Positions 8,750-18,003 of a DNA stretch of 62,027 bases are shown here, in pieces. The first letter of the stretch is position 1; every line of letters starts with the position of its first letter. The DNA lies in the NCBI GenBank assembly GCA_900547725.1, contig URHR01000003.1:1-62027 (forward strand). Direction: 5' to 3'. The notes under the pieces were generated by a model. The model was not told the origin of the DNA. It saw nothing but the letters and a program-made list of their open reading frames with translations, and did no database searches. This DNA is from an uncultured Eubacteriales bacterium. GTDB lineage: Bacteria > Bacillota > Clostridia > Oscillospirales > CAG-272. Both the position numbers and the translations under genes were made by a program.

Positions 8750-10078
8750 ATGAAAAAAGTATTGCAATACGGCGAGGGAAATTTCCTCCGTTCGTTTGTG
8801 GATCTGTATTTTGAAACCCTGAACCGCGAGGGCGGGGAATGGGCGGTGGAGATTGTCAAGCCGATTCCCTTCGGCTCTCTGGACACCTTTGCGCGACAGG
8901 AAAATCGCTACCATGTGATTCTGCGTGGCGTGAAGGACGGGAACGCCGCCGAGACGGTTTACCCCGTTTCGGTTGTGGAGCAGGCGATCTCTCCGTTTGA
9001 CGACTTCCCCGTATATGCGGCGTTGGCGGCCGACCCCGCGCTTGCCGTCATCGTCTCCAACACCACCGAGGCGGGCATCTGCTACCACGAAGGGGACAGC
9101 TTTGACGGCTTTGCGGAGATTACCTATCCCGCCAAGCTGACAAAATTCCTGTATGCGCGGTTTCGGGCGGGGCTTCCGGGTGTGTATCTGCTCCCCGTGG
9201 AGTTGATCGGAAACAACGCCGACGAGTTGTTCCGCTGCGTGGAGAAGTACATCGACCTCTGGCAGCTGCCAGAGGCGTTCCGCGAATGGAACCGCACCGA
9301 AAACTTCTACTGCAATACGCTGGTCGACCGCATCGTTTCGGGCTTTCCGCGCGACGAGGCTTTCCGCGAAAGGCTTTGGAAACTGGTTGGGGAGCGGGAC
9401 GATCTGCTGTCGGTTGCCGAGCCGTTCGGGCTTTGGGTCATCGAGAACAAAGGAAAGATCGCCGATCTGCTCCCCGCAGGACACCATAACATTGACATCA
9501 TCCTGACCGATGACATTGCCTACTACAAGAAGCGCAAGGTGCGGGTGCTCAACGGCAGCCACACGAATCTGGTGGCGGCCGGACTCCTGTCGGGCGCAGA
9601 GACGGTCTACGACTGCATGACAAACGAAACGCTTTACCGCTTCTTCCGCGCATCGCTGGAGGAAATCGTTCCGTTCGTTTCCTCCGACCGCAGCATGACC
9701 GAGCGATTTGCCGCCGATGTGGAAGAGCGCTTCCGCAACCCGTACCTGAACCATCAGCTGACGAGCATTGCACTCAACAGCATTTCCAAGTGGCGGGCGA
9801 GAGTCCTGCCAACCTTCCGCGATTTCTTCGCCGCAAACGGGCGGATTCCCGAACACCTGACGGTCGGCTTCTCCTGCCTGATGCACCTGTATCGAACGAA
9901 GTATGCGGAACTGAAGGACGATGCGGAGGTGCTGTCCTTCTTCGCATCGGGCAAACCGCTGAAGGACTTCCTGTCCGACCGCACGGTCTGGGGCGAGGAT
10001 CTGACCGCTTACCCGCAGTTCCTTGAAACCGTGACCGCGCAGACCGAACGGCTGGCGCGCGGGGAGAGTCTGCTATGA
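8750..10078 (+). CDS. uxaB: Tagaturonate reductase (altronate oxidoreductase)
   Basis: A 442-residue mannitol-dehydrogenase-family oxidoreductase reducing D-tagaturonate to D-altronate with NADH. The N-terminus reads VLQYGEGNFLRSFVD, the family's nucleotide-binding signature, and KVRVLNGSHTNLV (about 262-274) is the conserved catalytic segment. The frame is open 29 codons further upstream, but the ATG at 8750 has AAAGGAGA at good spacing; the ATG at 8741 directly abuts that site. Its stop overlaps the uxaA start (ATGA). Second step of galacturonate catabolism. Confidence 0.92.
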   Translation: MKKVLQYGEGNFLRSFVDLYFETLNREGGEWAVEIVKPIPFGSLDTFARQENRYHVILRGVKDGNAAETVYPVSVVEQAISPFDDFPVYAALAADPALAVIVSNTTEAGICYHEGDSFDGFAEITYPAKLTKFLYARFRAGLPGVYLLPVELIGNNADELFRCVEKYIDLWQLPEAFREWNRTENFYCNTLVDRIVSGFPRDEAFRERLWKLVGERDDLLSVAEPFGLWVIENKGKIADLLPAGHHNIDIILTDDIAYYKKRKVRVLNGSHTNLVAAGLLSGAETVYDCMTNETLYRFFRASLEEIVPFVSSDRSMTERFAADVEERFRNPYLNHQLTSIALNSISKWRARVLPTFRDFFAANGRIPEHLTVGFSCLMHLYRTKYAELKDDAEVLSFFASGKPLKDFLSDRTVWGEDLTAYPQFLETVTAQTERLARGESLL

Positions 10079-11481
10079 CAAAAGACGGACTGTTGGTCAT
10101 CAACCCGCGCGATAACGTGGGCGTAACGCTGACCGCGCGCGGAGAGATTCCCGCAGGGCATAAGATTGCACTGCGCGACATCGACGAGGGCGAAGCGGTC
10201 ATCAAATACGGCGCGGTCATCGGCAGGGCAACAAAGCCGATTCACGCGGGCGAGTGGGTGCATACGCACAATCTGCGCACCCATCTGGACGAGGCGCAGA
10301 CCTATCCCTACGAGCCGAAGCCGACGGAACAAGCCCCCGCACAGCATGGAACGTTTCAGGGCTTTCTCCGTCCGGACGGTCGGGTCGGAATCCGCAACGA
10401 GATTTACATCATTCCGACGGTTGGATGCGTGAACGGAATCTGCAAACGCTTGGAGCGTGTGTCGCAGAAGCTGATCAGGGGGTCATTGGATGGCATCTAT
10501 GCCCTGACCCATCCGTGGGGATGTTCCCAACTGGGGCAGGATGCGGCAAACCTGCGGGAACTGCTCTGCTCGATTGCGCGCAACCCCAATGCCGCGTTTG
10601 TCCTGTTTGTGGGGCTTGGCTGTGAGAACAACCGCCTGTGCGACATCCGCGAGGAACTTTCCGACCGCGACAATGTTGCCTACCTGACCTGTCAGGAGGT
10701 GGAGGACGAACTGACCGAAGGCTATCGGACGCTCTGCGATTTTGCCGACCGCGCGGCGGAACTGTCGCGGGAAACGGTGGGATTGGAGCAACTCTGCATT
10801 GGTCTGAAATGCGGGGGAAGCGACGGCTTTTCGGGACTGACCGCCAATCCGCTTGTCGGGCAGATGTCCGACCGTCTGGTCGCCTGCGGCGGGCGCGCGG
10901 TTCTGACCGAAGTGCCCGAGATGTTCGGCGCGGAACAGCGGCTGATGAACCGTTGCCGCGACCGCGAAACCTATGCGCGCTACTGCAGGCTGATTACCGA
11001 TTTCCGCGATTATTACACGGCGCAGGGCTTTCCCGTTTACGAAAATCCCAGTCCCGGAAACCGCGCGGGCGGGATTACAACACTGGAGGAAAAGTCTCTC
11101 GGTTGCATCGAAAAGGCAGGGCATACCGCAATCTGCGACGTTCTGCCCTATGCGGGGCGCGTGAAGGAATCGGGAGTCAGCGTATTGAACGCGCCGGGGA
11201 ACGACCTCATCGCCGCAACCGCGCTTGCCGCCGCAGGATGTCAGCTGGTGTTGTTCACAACAGGCAGGGGTACGCCGTTTTCTACCTTTGTACCGACTCT
11301 GAAAATCGCAACCAACAGCGCACTTGCCCAAAAGAAGTCCGGTTGGATTGACTTCAACGCCGAGCCGATGGATGCGGACGCGCTCTGGTCGCTGATCCTC
11401 CGCACCGCAAACGGCGATTATCGAGCGAAAAGCGAAGATTTACGGGAAATCGCGTTTTTCAAAACAGGCGTCACGCTGTAA
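10075..11481 (+). CDS. uxaA: Altronate dehydratase
   Basis: A 468-residue UxaA-family dehydratase converting D-altronate to 2-keto-3-deoxygluconate. An N-terminal SAF domain (about 1-90, with REIPAGHKIAL) is joined to the UxaA catalytic domain, which carries conserved segments such as GRVGIRNEIYIIPTVGCVN, THPWGCSQLG and GLKCGGSDGFSG with cysteines expected to bind the iron centre. Coupled to uxaB by a four-base overlap. Confidence 0.93.
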   Translation: MTKDGLLVINPRDNVGVTLTARGEIPAGHKIALRDIDEGEAVIKYGAVIGRATKPIHAGEWVHTHNLRTHLDEAQTYPYEPKPTEQAPAQHGTFQGFLRPDGRVGIRNEIYIIPTVGCVNGICKRLERVSQKLIRGSLDGIYALTHPWGCSQLGQDAANLRELLCSIARNPNAAFVLFVGLGCENNRLCDIREELSDRDNVAYLTCQEVEDELTEGYRTLCDFADRAAELSRETVGLEQLCIGLKCGGSDGFSGLTANPLVGQMSDRLVACGGRAVLTEVPEMFGAEQRLMNRCRDRETYARYCRLITDFRDYYTAQGFPVYENPSPGNRAGGITTLEEKSLGCIEKAGHTAICDVLPYAGRVKESGVSVLNAPGNDLIAATALAAAGCQLVLFTTGRGTPFSTFVPTLKIATNSALAQKKSGWIDFNAEPMDADALWSLILRTANGDYRAKSEDLREIAFFKTGVTL

Positions 11482-11510
11482 ACTATCAGAACAACCCAAA
11501 GACAGAAGAA

Positions 11511-11607
11511 TCCCCCTTTGATGAAAGTTCCTGAAAGTCTTGAAACCTTCTTGGGGGAAGTTTTCAAGCAGGGTTTGGGGCAAAGCCCCAAGGTCTTAAA
11601 AAAGGAG
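11511..11607 (+). repeat. Two-hairpin leader element, copy A (before uxaC)
   Basis: Hairpin I is CTTGAAACCTTC (11539-11550) against GGAAGTTTTCAAG (11556-11568). Hairpin II is TTGGGGC-AAA-GCCCCAA (11575-11591). Then come GGTCTT and the Shine-Dalgarno GGAG of uxaC. Five copies are in the window (see also B-E); the stems differ in sequence but still pair. Confidence 0.75.
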
Positions 11608-11612
11608 AAACC

Positions 11613-13007
11613 ATGAGTTACCTGAAACGAAATTTTTTGCTGTCCAACAAGACGGCGGAGCGACTGTACTTCGACTATGCCGAGGGGATGCCGGTTTTTG
11701 ACTACCATTGCCACCTGCCCGAGAAGGAAATCCTTGAAAACAAGCCGTTTGACGACATTGCAAAAATCTGGCTTGGCGGCGACCATTATAAATGGCGGCT
11801 AATGCGGAATTACGGCGTGGACGAGGACTGCATCACGGGCAACCGTCCGTGGGCGGAGAAGTTCGGGGCGTATTGCCGCGTGCTCGGCACTGCCTACGGC
11901 AACCCGCTTATGCATTGGTCGCAGACCGAACTGGAAACCTATTTCGGCTGTACGCTCGAGATTAACGAAAAGAACGCCGGGAAAATCCGCACACAGTGCA
12001 ATGCGTATCTGAAGGAGCATCAGGTCACGCCGCAGATGCTGATCGAGCAGTCGGGCGTAAAGCGGGTGTTTACCACCAACGAAATTTTCGACGACCTTTC
12101 AACCTTTGAAGCCATCGCAAAGAAGGGCTACGCCTTCAGGGTCACGCCCGCATTCCGCGCGGATAAGATCATGAACGCCGAAGCCGAAGCGTACCCGTCC
12201 TACATCGACCGTCTGGCAGGGCTGTGCGGGAAGATCGCCAATCTGGATGACCTCGAACGAGCCGCAGAACAGCGCCTGCAGGCGTTCATCGCGGTCGGCA
12301 CTTGCGCAAGCGATACCGCACTCGAAAGCGTTTATCCCATCGCAGACCGTGCCGAAGCGGATCGCATCTTCCGTGCCGCGAGAGAAGGAAGGGGCATCAG
12401 CGCGGACGAGGCGTGTCGCTTTAAGGGGTACTTCACCTACTTCCTGCTCGGTCTGTACGCGAAATACGACATCCGGAGCGAGTTGCACATCGGCGCAATG
12501 CGGAACAACAACACGCGAATGTTGGAAAAACTCGGCTTGGATACCGGTTACGACAGCATTGCACAGGACATCGGCATCAAGGAGCTGTCGCGCCTGCTGG
12601 ATCGGTTGGAGCGGGAAGGCAGACTGCCGAAAATGGTGATCTTCAACCTCAATCCCGCGATGAACACAGAAATTCTGACATTGCTCGGCTGTTTCCAAAG
12701 CGGGGAGGCAAAGGGCAAACTGCAATACGGCGCGGCTTGGTGGTTCCTCGACAACAAGGAGGGGATGGAGAAGCACCTGCGCGATCTGACCTCGCTCGGG
12801 CACCTCGCAACCTTCCTCGGTATGCTGACCGACAGCCGCTCGTTCCTGTCCTACCCCCGCCACGGGTACTTCCGCCGCATCCTCTGCAACTTCCTCGGCA
12901 CGTTGATGGAAAACGGGGAGATGACCGATGACATCCAAGCCGTCGGCGAGGTGGTAAAGGATATCTGCTACCGCAACGCAACCGCGTGGTTCGGGGTTGA
13001 TGGCTGA
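11613..13007 (+). CDS. uxaC: Uronate isomerase
   Basis: A 464-residue amidohydrolase-fold isomerase converting D-galacturonate to D-tagaturonate, and by family knowledge D-glucuronate to D-fructuronate. The metal motif VFDYHCHLPEKEI is near residue 30, followed by the family's DIAKIWLGGDHYKWRLMR and, near the end, GVDG. Start codon follows AAGGAG at 5-bp spacing, directly after leader element copy A. It is separated from uxaA by that element, so it may be expressed at a different level. Confidence 0.95.
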   Translation: MSYLKRNFLLSNKTAERLYFDYAEGMPVFDYHCHLPEKEILENKPFDDIAKIWLGGDHYKWRLMRNYGVDEDCITGNRPWAEKFGAYCRVLGTAYGNPLMHWSQTELETYFGCTLEINEKNAGKIRTQCNAYLKEHQVTPQMLIEQSGVKRVFTTNEIFDDLSTFEAIAKKGYAFRVTPAFRADKIMNAEAEAYPSYIDRLAGLCGKIANLDDLERAAEQRLQAFIAVGTCASDTALESVYPIADRAEADRIFRAAREGRGISADEACRFKGYFTYFLLGLYAKYDIRSELHIGAMRNNNTRMLEKLGLDTGYDSIAQDIGIKELSRLLDRLEREGRLPKMVIFNLNPAMNTEILTLLGCFQSGEAKGKLQYGAAWWFLDNKEGMEKHLRDLTSLGHLATFLGMLTDSRSFLSYPRHGYFRRILCNFLGTLMENGEMTDDIQAVGEVVKDICYRNATAWFGVDG

Positions 13008-13033
13008 AATTCGCAGAGAAAGAGAAACCCCAA

Positions 13034-13633
13034 ATGCGGAAACCGAATGATCTGACTGACGAAATCAAAGTTTTGCCGGTTGCGGTGATTCACAGCGCGG
13101 GCGAAACGAAACCGATGCTGGAGGCGCTCCGTGACGGCGGCATCCCGGCGGCGGAGATCACCTTCCGAACCCCCTGCGCGGCGGAAGCCATCCGCATCGG
13201 CTGCAAAGCCTTCCCGGATATGCACATCGGCGCGGGGACGGTGATCAACACAGAACAGGCAAGGACCGCCATCGCGGCGGGGGCGGAATTTGTCGTGTCT
13301 CCGGGGCTGAGCGCGGGGGTTGCGGAGGTCTGCCGCGCGGCGGGCGTTCCGTACTATCCCGGCTGTGTGACCCCGACCGAAATTATGGCGGCGCTGGAAC
13401 TTGGCATCACGACCGTCAAGTTCTTTCCTGCGAATGTCTACGGCGGCTTGGCAAGCATCAGGGCGCTGTCGGCACCTTTCCCGCAGGTGAAGTTTCTGCC
13501 CACCGGCGGAGTTGACCTTTCCAATCTGGCGGAGTACCTTGCGTGTGACCGCGTTGCTGCGGTTGGCGGCAGCTTCATGATGAAGGGGGACATCCGCGGG
13601 AACTGCCGGAGAATCCGGGAGGTGATCGGATGA
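13034..13633 (+). CDS. kdgA: 2-keto-3-deoxy-6-phosphogluconate aldolase
   Basis: A 199-residue class I aldolase cleaving KDPG into pyruvate and glyceraldehyde-3-phosphate. The Schiff-base lysine lies in TTVKFFPA; EITFRTPCAAEAI and FVVSPGLS are further KDPG-aldolase signatures. Length is normal for the family (about 200-215). The Shine-Dalgarno site is weak (GAGAAAGAG). The stop overlaps the kdgK start as ATGA, so the two are coupled. It may also accept 4-hydroxy-2-oxoglutarate, as many family members do. Confidence 0.92.
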   Translation: MRKPNDLTDEIKVLPVAVIHSAGETKPMLEALRDGGIPAAEITFRTPCAAEAIRIGCKAFPDMHIGAGTVINTEQARTAIAAGAEFVVSPGLSAGVAEVCRAAGVPYYPGCVTPTEIMAALELGITTVKFFPANVYGGLASIRALSAPFPQVKFLPTGGVDLSNLAEYLACDRVAAVGGSFMMKGDIRGNCRRIREVIG

Positions 13634-14652
13634 AAATCGTAACCTTTGGCGAACTGATGATGCGCCTGACCCCGCCCGGCTATGCGCGCCTGACGCAGGC
13701 AAGATCGTTTGAGGTCACCTTCGGCGGTGCAGAAGCGAATGTGGCGGTGTCGCTTGCCTGCATGGGCGAGGATGCGGAGTTCGTTTCCAAAATTCCGGCA
13801 AACGACATCGGTCAGGCGGCGGTCAACAGTCTGCGCGCATGGGGCGTGGGAACTGCGCATCTGCTGCGCGGCGGCGAGCGGCTGGGAACTTATTACATGG
13901 AGCGCGGCGCTTCGCAAAGACCTTCCAAAGTGGTCTACGACCGTGCCGGTTCGGCGGTTGCGCTGGCAAAGGCGGCGGAATTTGACTGGGCGAAAATTTT
14001 TGACGGCGCAGACTGGTTTCATCTGACCGGCATCACCCCGGCGCTGAGTGTGGAACTGGCGAATGCCTGCGAGGACGCCTGCCGCGCGGCAAAGCGGAAG
14101 GGAATGACCGTTTCGTTCGACCCCAACTACCGCGCCAAGCTCTGGAGCGTGGCGGATGCGGCAAAGGCAATGCGGCGGTATCTGCCGTATGTCGATGTGC
14201 TGATTACGAACGAAAATCAGGCGGCGGATCTGTTCGGGGTGCGTATTCCGGCAGGCGAGGTGTCGGGTGACGATGTGACCGAGCGCGGCTATCTGGCGCT
14301 TGCCGAGGGCATGAAGGCGCTGTATCCGCGTCTGCGCTATGTGGCGCTGACCGAGCGGCGCACCTTTTCGGCAGAGGTCAACAGCTTCTGCGCAAAGCTG
14401 TATGACGGGGAGAACCTGTACAGCTCGGAGAAATACCGCATGGAGATTGTCGACCGGGTCGGCGGCGGGGATGCGTTTGCGGCAGGATTGATCTATGCCC
14501 TGCGGAACGGGAAGAATGCCCGGGACGCGGTGCGGTTTGCAGCGGCGGCAGGCTGCCTGAAGCACACGGTGGAAGGGGACATGAACCCCGCAACCGTTGC
14601 CGAGATCGAGGCGCTTGCAAACGGCAACGCAACCGGGCGCGTGCAGAGATGA
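13630..14652 (+). CDS. kdgK: 2-keto-3-deoxygluconate kinase (PfkB family)
   Basis: A 340-residue PfkB kinase phosphorylating KDG to KDPG. The N-terminal FGGAEANVAVSLA and C-terminal VGGGDAFAAGLIYAL (ATP/anion-hole signature with catalytic Asp) are intact. It closes the uxaB-uxaA-uxaC-kdgA-kdgK set, giving a complete D-galacturonate pathway in one direction. Confidence 0.92.
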   Translation: MKIVTFGELMMRLTPPGYARLTQARSFEVTFGGAEANVAVSLACMGEDAEFVSKIPANDIGQAAVNSLRAWGVGTAHLLRGGERLGTYYMERGASQRPSKVVYDRAGSAVALAKAAEFDWAKIFDGADWFHLTGITPALSVELANACEDACRAAKRKGMTVSFDPNYRAKLWSVADAAKAMRRYLPYVDVLITNENQAADLFGVRIPAGEVSGDDVTERGYLALAEGMKALYPRLRYVALTERRTFSAEVNSFCAKLYDGENLYSSEKYRMEIVDRVGGGDAFAAGLIYALRNGKNARDAVRFAAAAGCLKHTVEGDMNPATVAEIEALANGNATGRVQR

Positions 14653-14740
14653 AACGGGAGAGAGGCACGGCATCCCGCGCCGGCAGTACAGGCGACAGCG
14701 GCAGACGCAATCGGTTTCCGACCCGTATCCATACGAAAAA

Positions 14741-14776
14741 GGGCAGAAGTGCGCTGATTTTACGCGCCTTCTGCCC
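14741..14776 (-). terminator. Rho-independent terminator between convergent genes
   Basis: The stem GGGCAGAAG-T-GCGC pairs with GCGCCTTCTGCCC (13 bp, one bulge). On the minus strand it is followed by five U residues, so it best ends leftward transcripts from the SGNH gene, but it lies only 90 bp after kdgK and may also block rightward read-through. Confidence 0.65.
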
Positions 14777-15114
14777 TGAAAAACGGGAACGGACTTTCTG
14801 ACCGTTCCTACGTCACGTCCTCACTGTCCCCATTCCCGATTGCCTCCGAGAACCTTCCCGGTTCGGTTTTGGGAAAGATGAAAAGTGAAAAAAACTTCCT
14901 GTGCGAAACTCAGGAAGGCAGCCTGTAGACCAAAAGGCTGTCGCATTGATCAAGTACCCGCTTATATGGTATCTTATTCGCCTTCCTCTTCAAAAAAACT
15001 CTCGCCCCGCTTTTTGTGCTTCGGTGTGAGTGGTTTTGGAGTCTGCAGGTTGAGCCGGGCGGTTGAGGCCGTCCGGCTTTTGCGGTTGTCGGAATGATGT
15101 CGGCTCTCTGCCTG
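14777..15114. other. Gene-free interval between convergent kdgK and SGNH genes
   Basis: No convincing coding sequence: the only open frame (14885-15097) has no recognisable motif or ribosome site. Two hairpins are visible, CTTCCTG/CAGGAAG at about 14895-14917 and AGCCGG.CGG/CCGTCCGGCT at about 15053-15079, the latter followed by TTT on the plus strand. Confidence 0.5.
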
Positions 15115-15834
15115 TTACAGCGCGTTCAGAATGGTTCGGGCAATGATGCGGTGTCCCTCGTTGCCGGGGTGGAGACGGTCGGTGTTGACGTTGCTGAAAT
15201 AGGCTTGCGCGCTTCCGTCAAAGAGCGGGAACAGACCGCTGTTGCGGTACAGGTCGATCAACTCAACCGACCAGATGTCCGCCGCCTGCCGCTCCGCGCG
15301 GATGTATTCATCCAGGAAGTGCCCCGATTTGTTGGAATAGAGCTCGTTCGGCTGAATGTTCGTTCCGCCGAAGTATGCATAAGCCCGGTGAAGCGGGGTC
15401 ATCAGGATGACCCGCTTGTTGTAGTACTGCCGCTTTATCCGCTCAAACACGCGGTTGAGCCTGCCGCAGAAGGTGGCGTTATCCATGATGAATTCCCGCT
15501 TGGCGCGGGTCGAGAATTCCGTGAACACACCGTCCGCATTGCTGTTGCAGGGAAACGGCTCGGAATGCACGGTCCAGAAATCTCCGATCGGAACGCCCGC
15601 ATTGAAATCGTTGGTTCCGATGAACACAAACAGCGTGGTGAAGCGGATTCCAACCTCCGCGTCCATCCGATCCATCTGATCAAACAGCCCCGTGGTCTGC
15701 GCGCCGTTCTTTCCGTAGCGGTAGACCGGAATTCCGGTCGCCTCATGAATAAAATCGATGTATGTTTTGGTCGCTCCGACCCCCTCGGTGATGCTGTCAC
15801 CCAAAAAGCAGAATGTTTCTCCGATTCCTGTCAT
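15115..15834 (-). CDS. SGNH/GDSL-family hydrolase (putative carbohydrate esterase)
   Basis: A 239-residue SGNH esterase without signal peptide. Block I is CFLGDSITEG (Ser about 12), block III GTNDFNAG, and block V DRLHPGNEGH carries the Asp-His pair. The family contains acetyl-xylan and rhamnogalacturonan acetylesterases; de-acetylation of imported pectic oligosaccharides would suit the context but is inference. Start is preceded by AAGGAG, with a clear promoter 34 bp further upstream. Confidence 0.82.
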   Translation of the reverse strand: MTGIGETFCFLGDSITEGVGATKTYIDFIHEATGIPVYRYGKNGAQTTGLFDQMDRMDAEVGIRFTTLFVFIGTNDFNAGVPIGDFWTVHSEPFPCNSNADGVFTEFSTRAKREFIMDNATFCGRLNRVFERIKRQYYNKRVILMTPLHRAYAYFGGTNIQPNELYSNKSGHFLDEYIRAERQAADIWSVELIDLYRNSGLFPLFDGSAQAYFSNVNTDRLHPGNEGHRIIARTILNAL

Positions 15835-15867
15835 GCCAAATTACTCCTTCTTTTTTTGTTCGTACAA

Positions 15868-15896
15868 AGTATAGCATAATGTTGCGTTCAAATCAA
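15868..15896 (-). promoter_or_regulatory. Sigma-A promoter for SGNH gene
   Basis: Minus-strand TTGATT (15891-15896), 17-bp spacer, TATACT (15868-15873). Confidence 0.75.
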
Positions 15897-16044
15897 GTGG
15901 TTTTCGGTCAAAAGATCTGAAAAAACGGACTTTTTGGTTCTCTGTCTGCTTTCTCTTTGCCGGCTGCCGGCTGACAACAAAACAATAATTTACAAAAATA
16001 AATTCGAACTGGTCTAAATCATTATATTATTTGCCGAAAGAATA

Positions 16045-16053
16045 TGATACAAT
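16045..16053 (+). promoter_or_regulatory. Extended -10 promoter for GLUG cassette 1
   Basis: TGATACAAT, an extended -10 with no clear -35. It gives a leader of roughly 100 nt that contains a CCCGG/CCGGG hairpin (about 16090-16110). The rest of 15835-16163 holds only the divergent promoters. Confidence 0.5.
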
Positions 16054-16163
16054 ACAGGTAAAGCAAGCATGTATGACCGTAAAAAGTGCCCCGGCAACCG
16101 CAACCGGGTGTCTCTTGCGGACGGTCTGACGTCTTGCGAAAAAACATTCAAGGGTGGAGGGAC

Positions 16164-17849
16164 ATGATGAAAAGATTGCTATCTGTATGCTTGACCTTTT
16201 GTATGCTCTTTGGCACGGTCTTCGGACTCTCGCTTCTGACCGAAGCCACCGGATCTGCGGTTTGGGATGGCAGTGCGGACACCTCATGGTACAACACGAC
16301 CGATACCGTTTTTACCCTGACCGACGGTGCCGACCTCGCAGGTTTTGCGGCGATTGTAAACGGCACGGCAGAAGGAATTGAGCAGACTAATTTCGAAGGA
16401 AAAACCGTGCGTCTCGGCGCGGATATCGTTCTGAACGATGGCGATGCAAAGACATGGGGAACATCGGCTGCGGGACTGCAGGCGTTTCCGATGATCGGAA
16501 ACCTGAAGGGATCGACTTATGCAGAAACCGATGAGCCGAAATATTTTGCGGGCGAATTTGACGGGCAGGGATATACGATCTCCGGGCTGTTCATCAATCA
16601 AAAAGTGAATTCCCGCGGCGAGGGGTCGGCACTGTTTGCAGCTGTATACGGTTCGGCAAGCCTGCATGATTTTTCCCTTGTCAATTCGTACATCAGGAAT
16701 CCCAACAACTATGCGGCAGCGGCAATTACGGCATATGTAATGCCGAAATCCTCCGCTGAGGCGGACGCGTTCCATATCTATAATATCTATACCGATGCAA
16801 TCGTAACCGCATCGAACAATAAGAACTTTGGCATTGGCGGCATTGTCGGACGGATCGGATATGCCTGGAGCGATGCAAAGATCAACGACTACAACACAAT
16901 CTCCTCCTGTGTGTTTGCGGGGACGATCATTCACACCGGCACGGGGCTTGCCAATGCAGGCGGAATCATCGGGGATGTCTATGACCATGGCGTCAATGTT
17001 TCGGACTGCCTGAATCTTGGAATCGTACAGAGCGTCAACAACGGAAACTACATTGGCGGCATTGTCGGAAGAGGAAATCCGAATAACAGTAAAATTACGG
17101 TAACAAGTTGCGTAAATGCGGTTACGCCGGATACCGCAAACGCAACGGCAGCCGAAATTCTTTCCATGGAGAACAAATCGCCCCGCCCGGATTTTGCAGT
17201 GAAGGATTGCTTCTATGTGGGAAACAAATATGCGGTCAACCGCGCAACGACGGATCTTGGCGCGAAATTTCCGAAGGTGATTACCGCAACCAAAGTCACC
17301 GCAGAGCAACTGACCGGGCTTGGTGTTTCCGGGGAGATCACCTCCGGACTGAGCGGATGGATTCTGCGGGACGGACAGGTGATGATTCCTGCGGGCGCGG
17401 CGGCGGTTGTTCCGTCCGAACCGTCCCATTTCGCACCGGTCACGGAGGGCGGCGTGGCGTTCCGCGGCGTACAGAATACCGAGGCAAAGGATGGAAGCTT
17501 CAACCTCCGCTTCATCGGAACGGTGGATTCCCTGCATTATTCCGTTCTCGGGTATGATTTATCCTGCACTTGGGCGGAGGGCTCGAAGCCGGAGGCGGAG
17601 TTTACGACCGATACTGTTTACAAGACCATTACCGCAACCGAGAACGGAATGACAAAGCAGTACACGGCAGAAGGTTTTTCGGCAGAATATATCTGGGCGG
17701 TGACAGTGGCAGGCATTCCGGCAACCGGTGACATGACCTTTACCGTCAAGCCTTTTTCCTGTGATCTGGAAGGAAACAAGACCACGGTCGGCGTGTACAC
17801 ACTGGTTTATCGGGACGGACAGTTTGTCAGCCTGACCCGACAGAAATAA
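16164..17849 (+). CDS. Exported GLUG-repeat (beta-helix) protein 1
   Basis: A 561-residue secreted protein. Start at 16164 (MMKRLLSV) has GGAGG at 3 bp; the frame is open upstream but would remove the signal peptide from the N-terminus. After the signal peptide comes a conserved block (WDGSADTSWYNTTDT, then TDGADLAGFAAIVNGTAEG) and a disc of GLUG-like repeats (GGIVGRIG, GGIIGDVYDHG, GGIVGRGN) forming a beta-solenoid. The last ~130 residues are an Ig-like module beginning FRGVQNTEAKDG that recurs at the N-terminus of the GLUG protein at 43617. No wall anchor is seen. Role unknown; surface or matrix protein is a guess. Confidence 0.75.
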   Translation: MMKRLLSVCLTFCMLFGTVFGLSLLTEATGSAVWDGSADTSWYNTTDTVFTLTDGADLAGFAAIVNGTAEGIEQTNFEGKTVRLGADIVLNDGDAKTWGTSAAGLQAFPMIGNLKGSTYAETDEPKYFAGEFDGQGYTISGLFINQKVNSRGEGSALFAAVYGSASLHDFSLVNSYIRNPNNYAAAAITAYVMPKSSAEADAFHIYNIYTDAIVTASNNKNFGIGGIVGRIGYAWSDAKINDYNTISSCVFAGTIIHTGTGLANAGGIIGDVYDHGVNVSDCLNLGIVQSVNNGNYIGGIVGRGNPNNSKITVTSCVNAVTPDTANATAAEILSMENKSPRPDFAVKDCFYVGNKYAVNRATTDLGAKFPKVITATKVTAEQLTGLGVSGEITSGLSGWILRDGQVMIPAGAAAVVPSEPSHFAPVTEGGVAFRGVQNTEAKDGSFNLRFIGTVDSLHYSVLGYDLSCTWAEGSKPEAEFTTDTVYKTITATENGMTKQYTAEGFSAEYIWAVTVAGIPATGDMTFTVKPFSCDLEGNKTTVGVYTLVYRDGQFVSLTRQK

Positions 17850-17862
17850 GGAGGGGAGACTT

Positions 17863-18003
17863 ATGAAAAAGCAATATTCGGCACCTGAGATGATCTGTCA
17901 CAACATGGAATGGACGGATATTCTGACCACTTCCCTCAATTCCCAAACATCCGGGGAGGGGAAATCCTACAACTTTAACGAATGGGGGATAACATCGTTA
18001 TGA
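17863..18003 (+). CDS. 46-aa peptide with PEM...DILTTS motif, coupled to GLUG protein 2
   Basis: Short gene with an excellent ribosome site (AAGGAGGGGAG) starting 13 bp after GLUG 1. The product has 46 residues with Y5-SAPEM and D19-ILTTS. Its stop overlaps the next start as ATGA, so translation of the GLUG 2 protein is likely coupled to it. A second 46-aa peptide with the same pattern (YTSPEM, DVIRTS) occupies the equivalent position before GLUG 4 at 43453. No signal peptide. Function unknown; possible small surface, signalling or chaperone peptide. Confidence 0.7.
   Translation: MKKQYSAPEMICHNMEWTDILTTSLNSQTSGEGKSYNFNEWGITSL

Noticed and set aside
14885..15097. 70-codon open frame after kdgK
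   Set aside because: Poor ribosome site, no recognisable motif, and it crosses hairpins; treated as non-coding.
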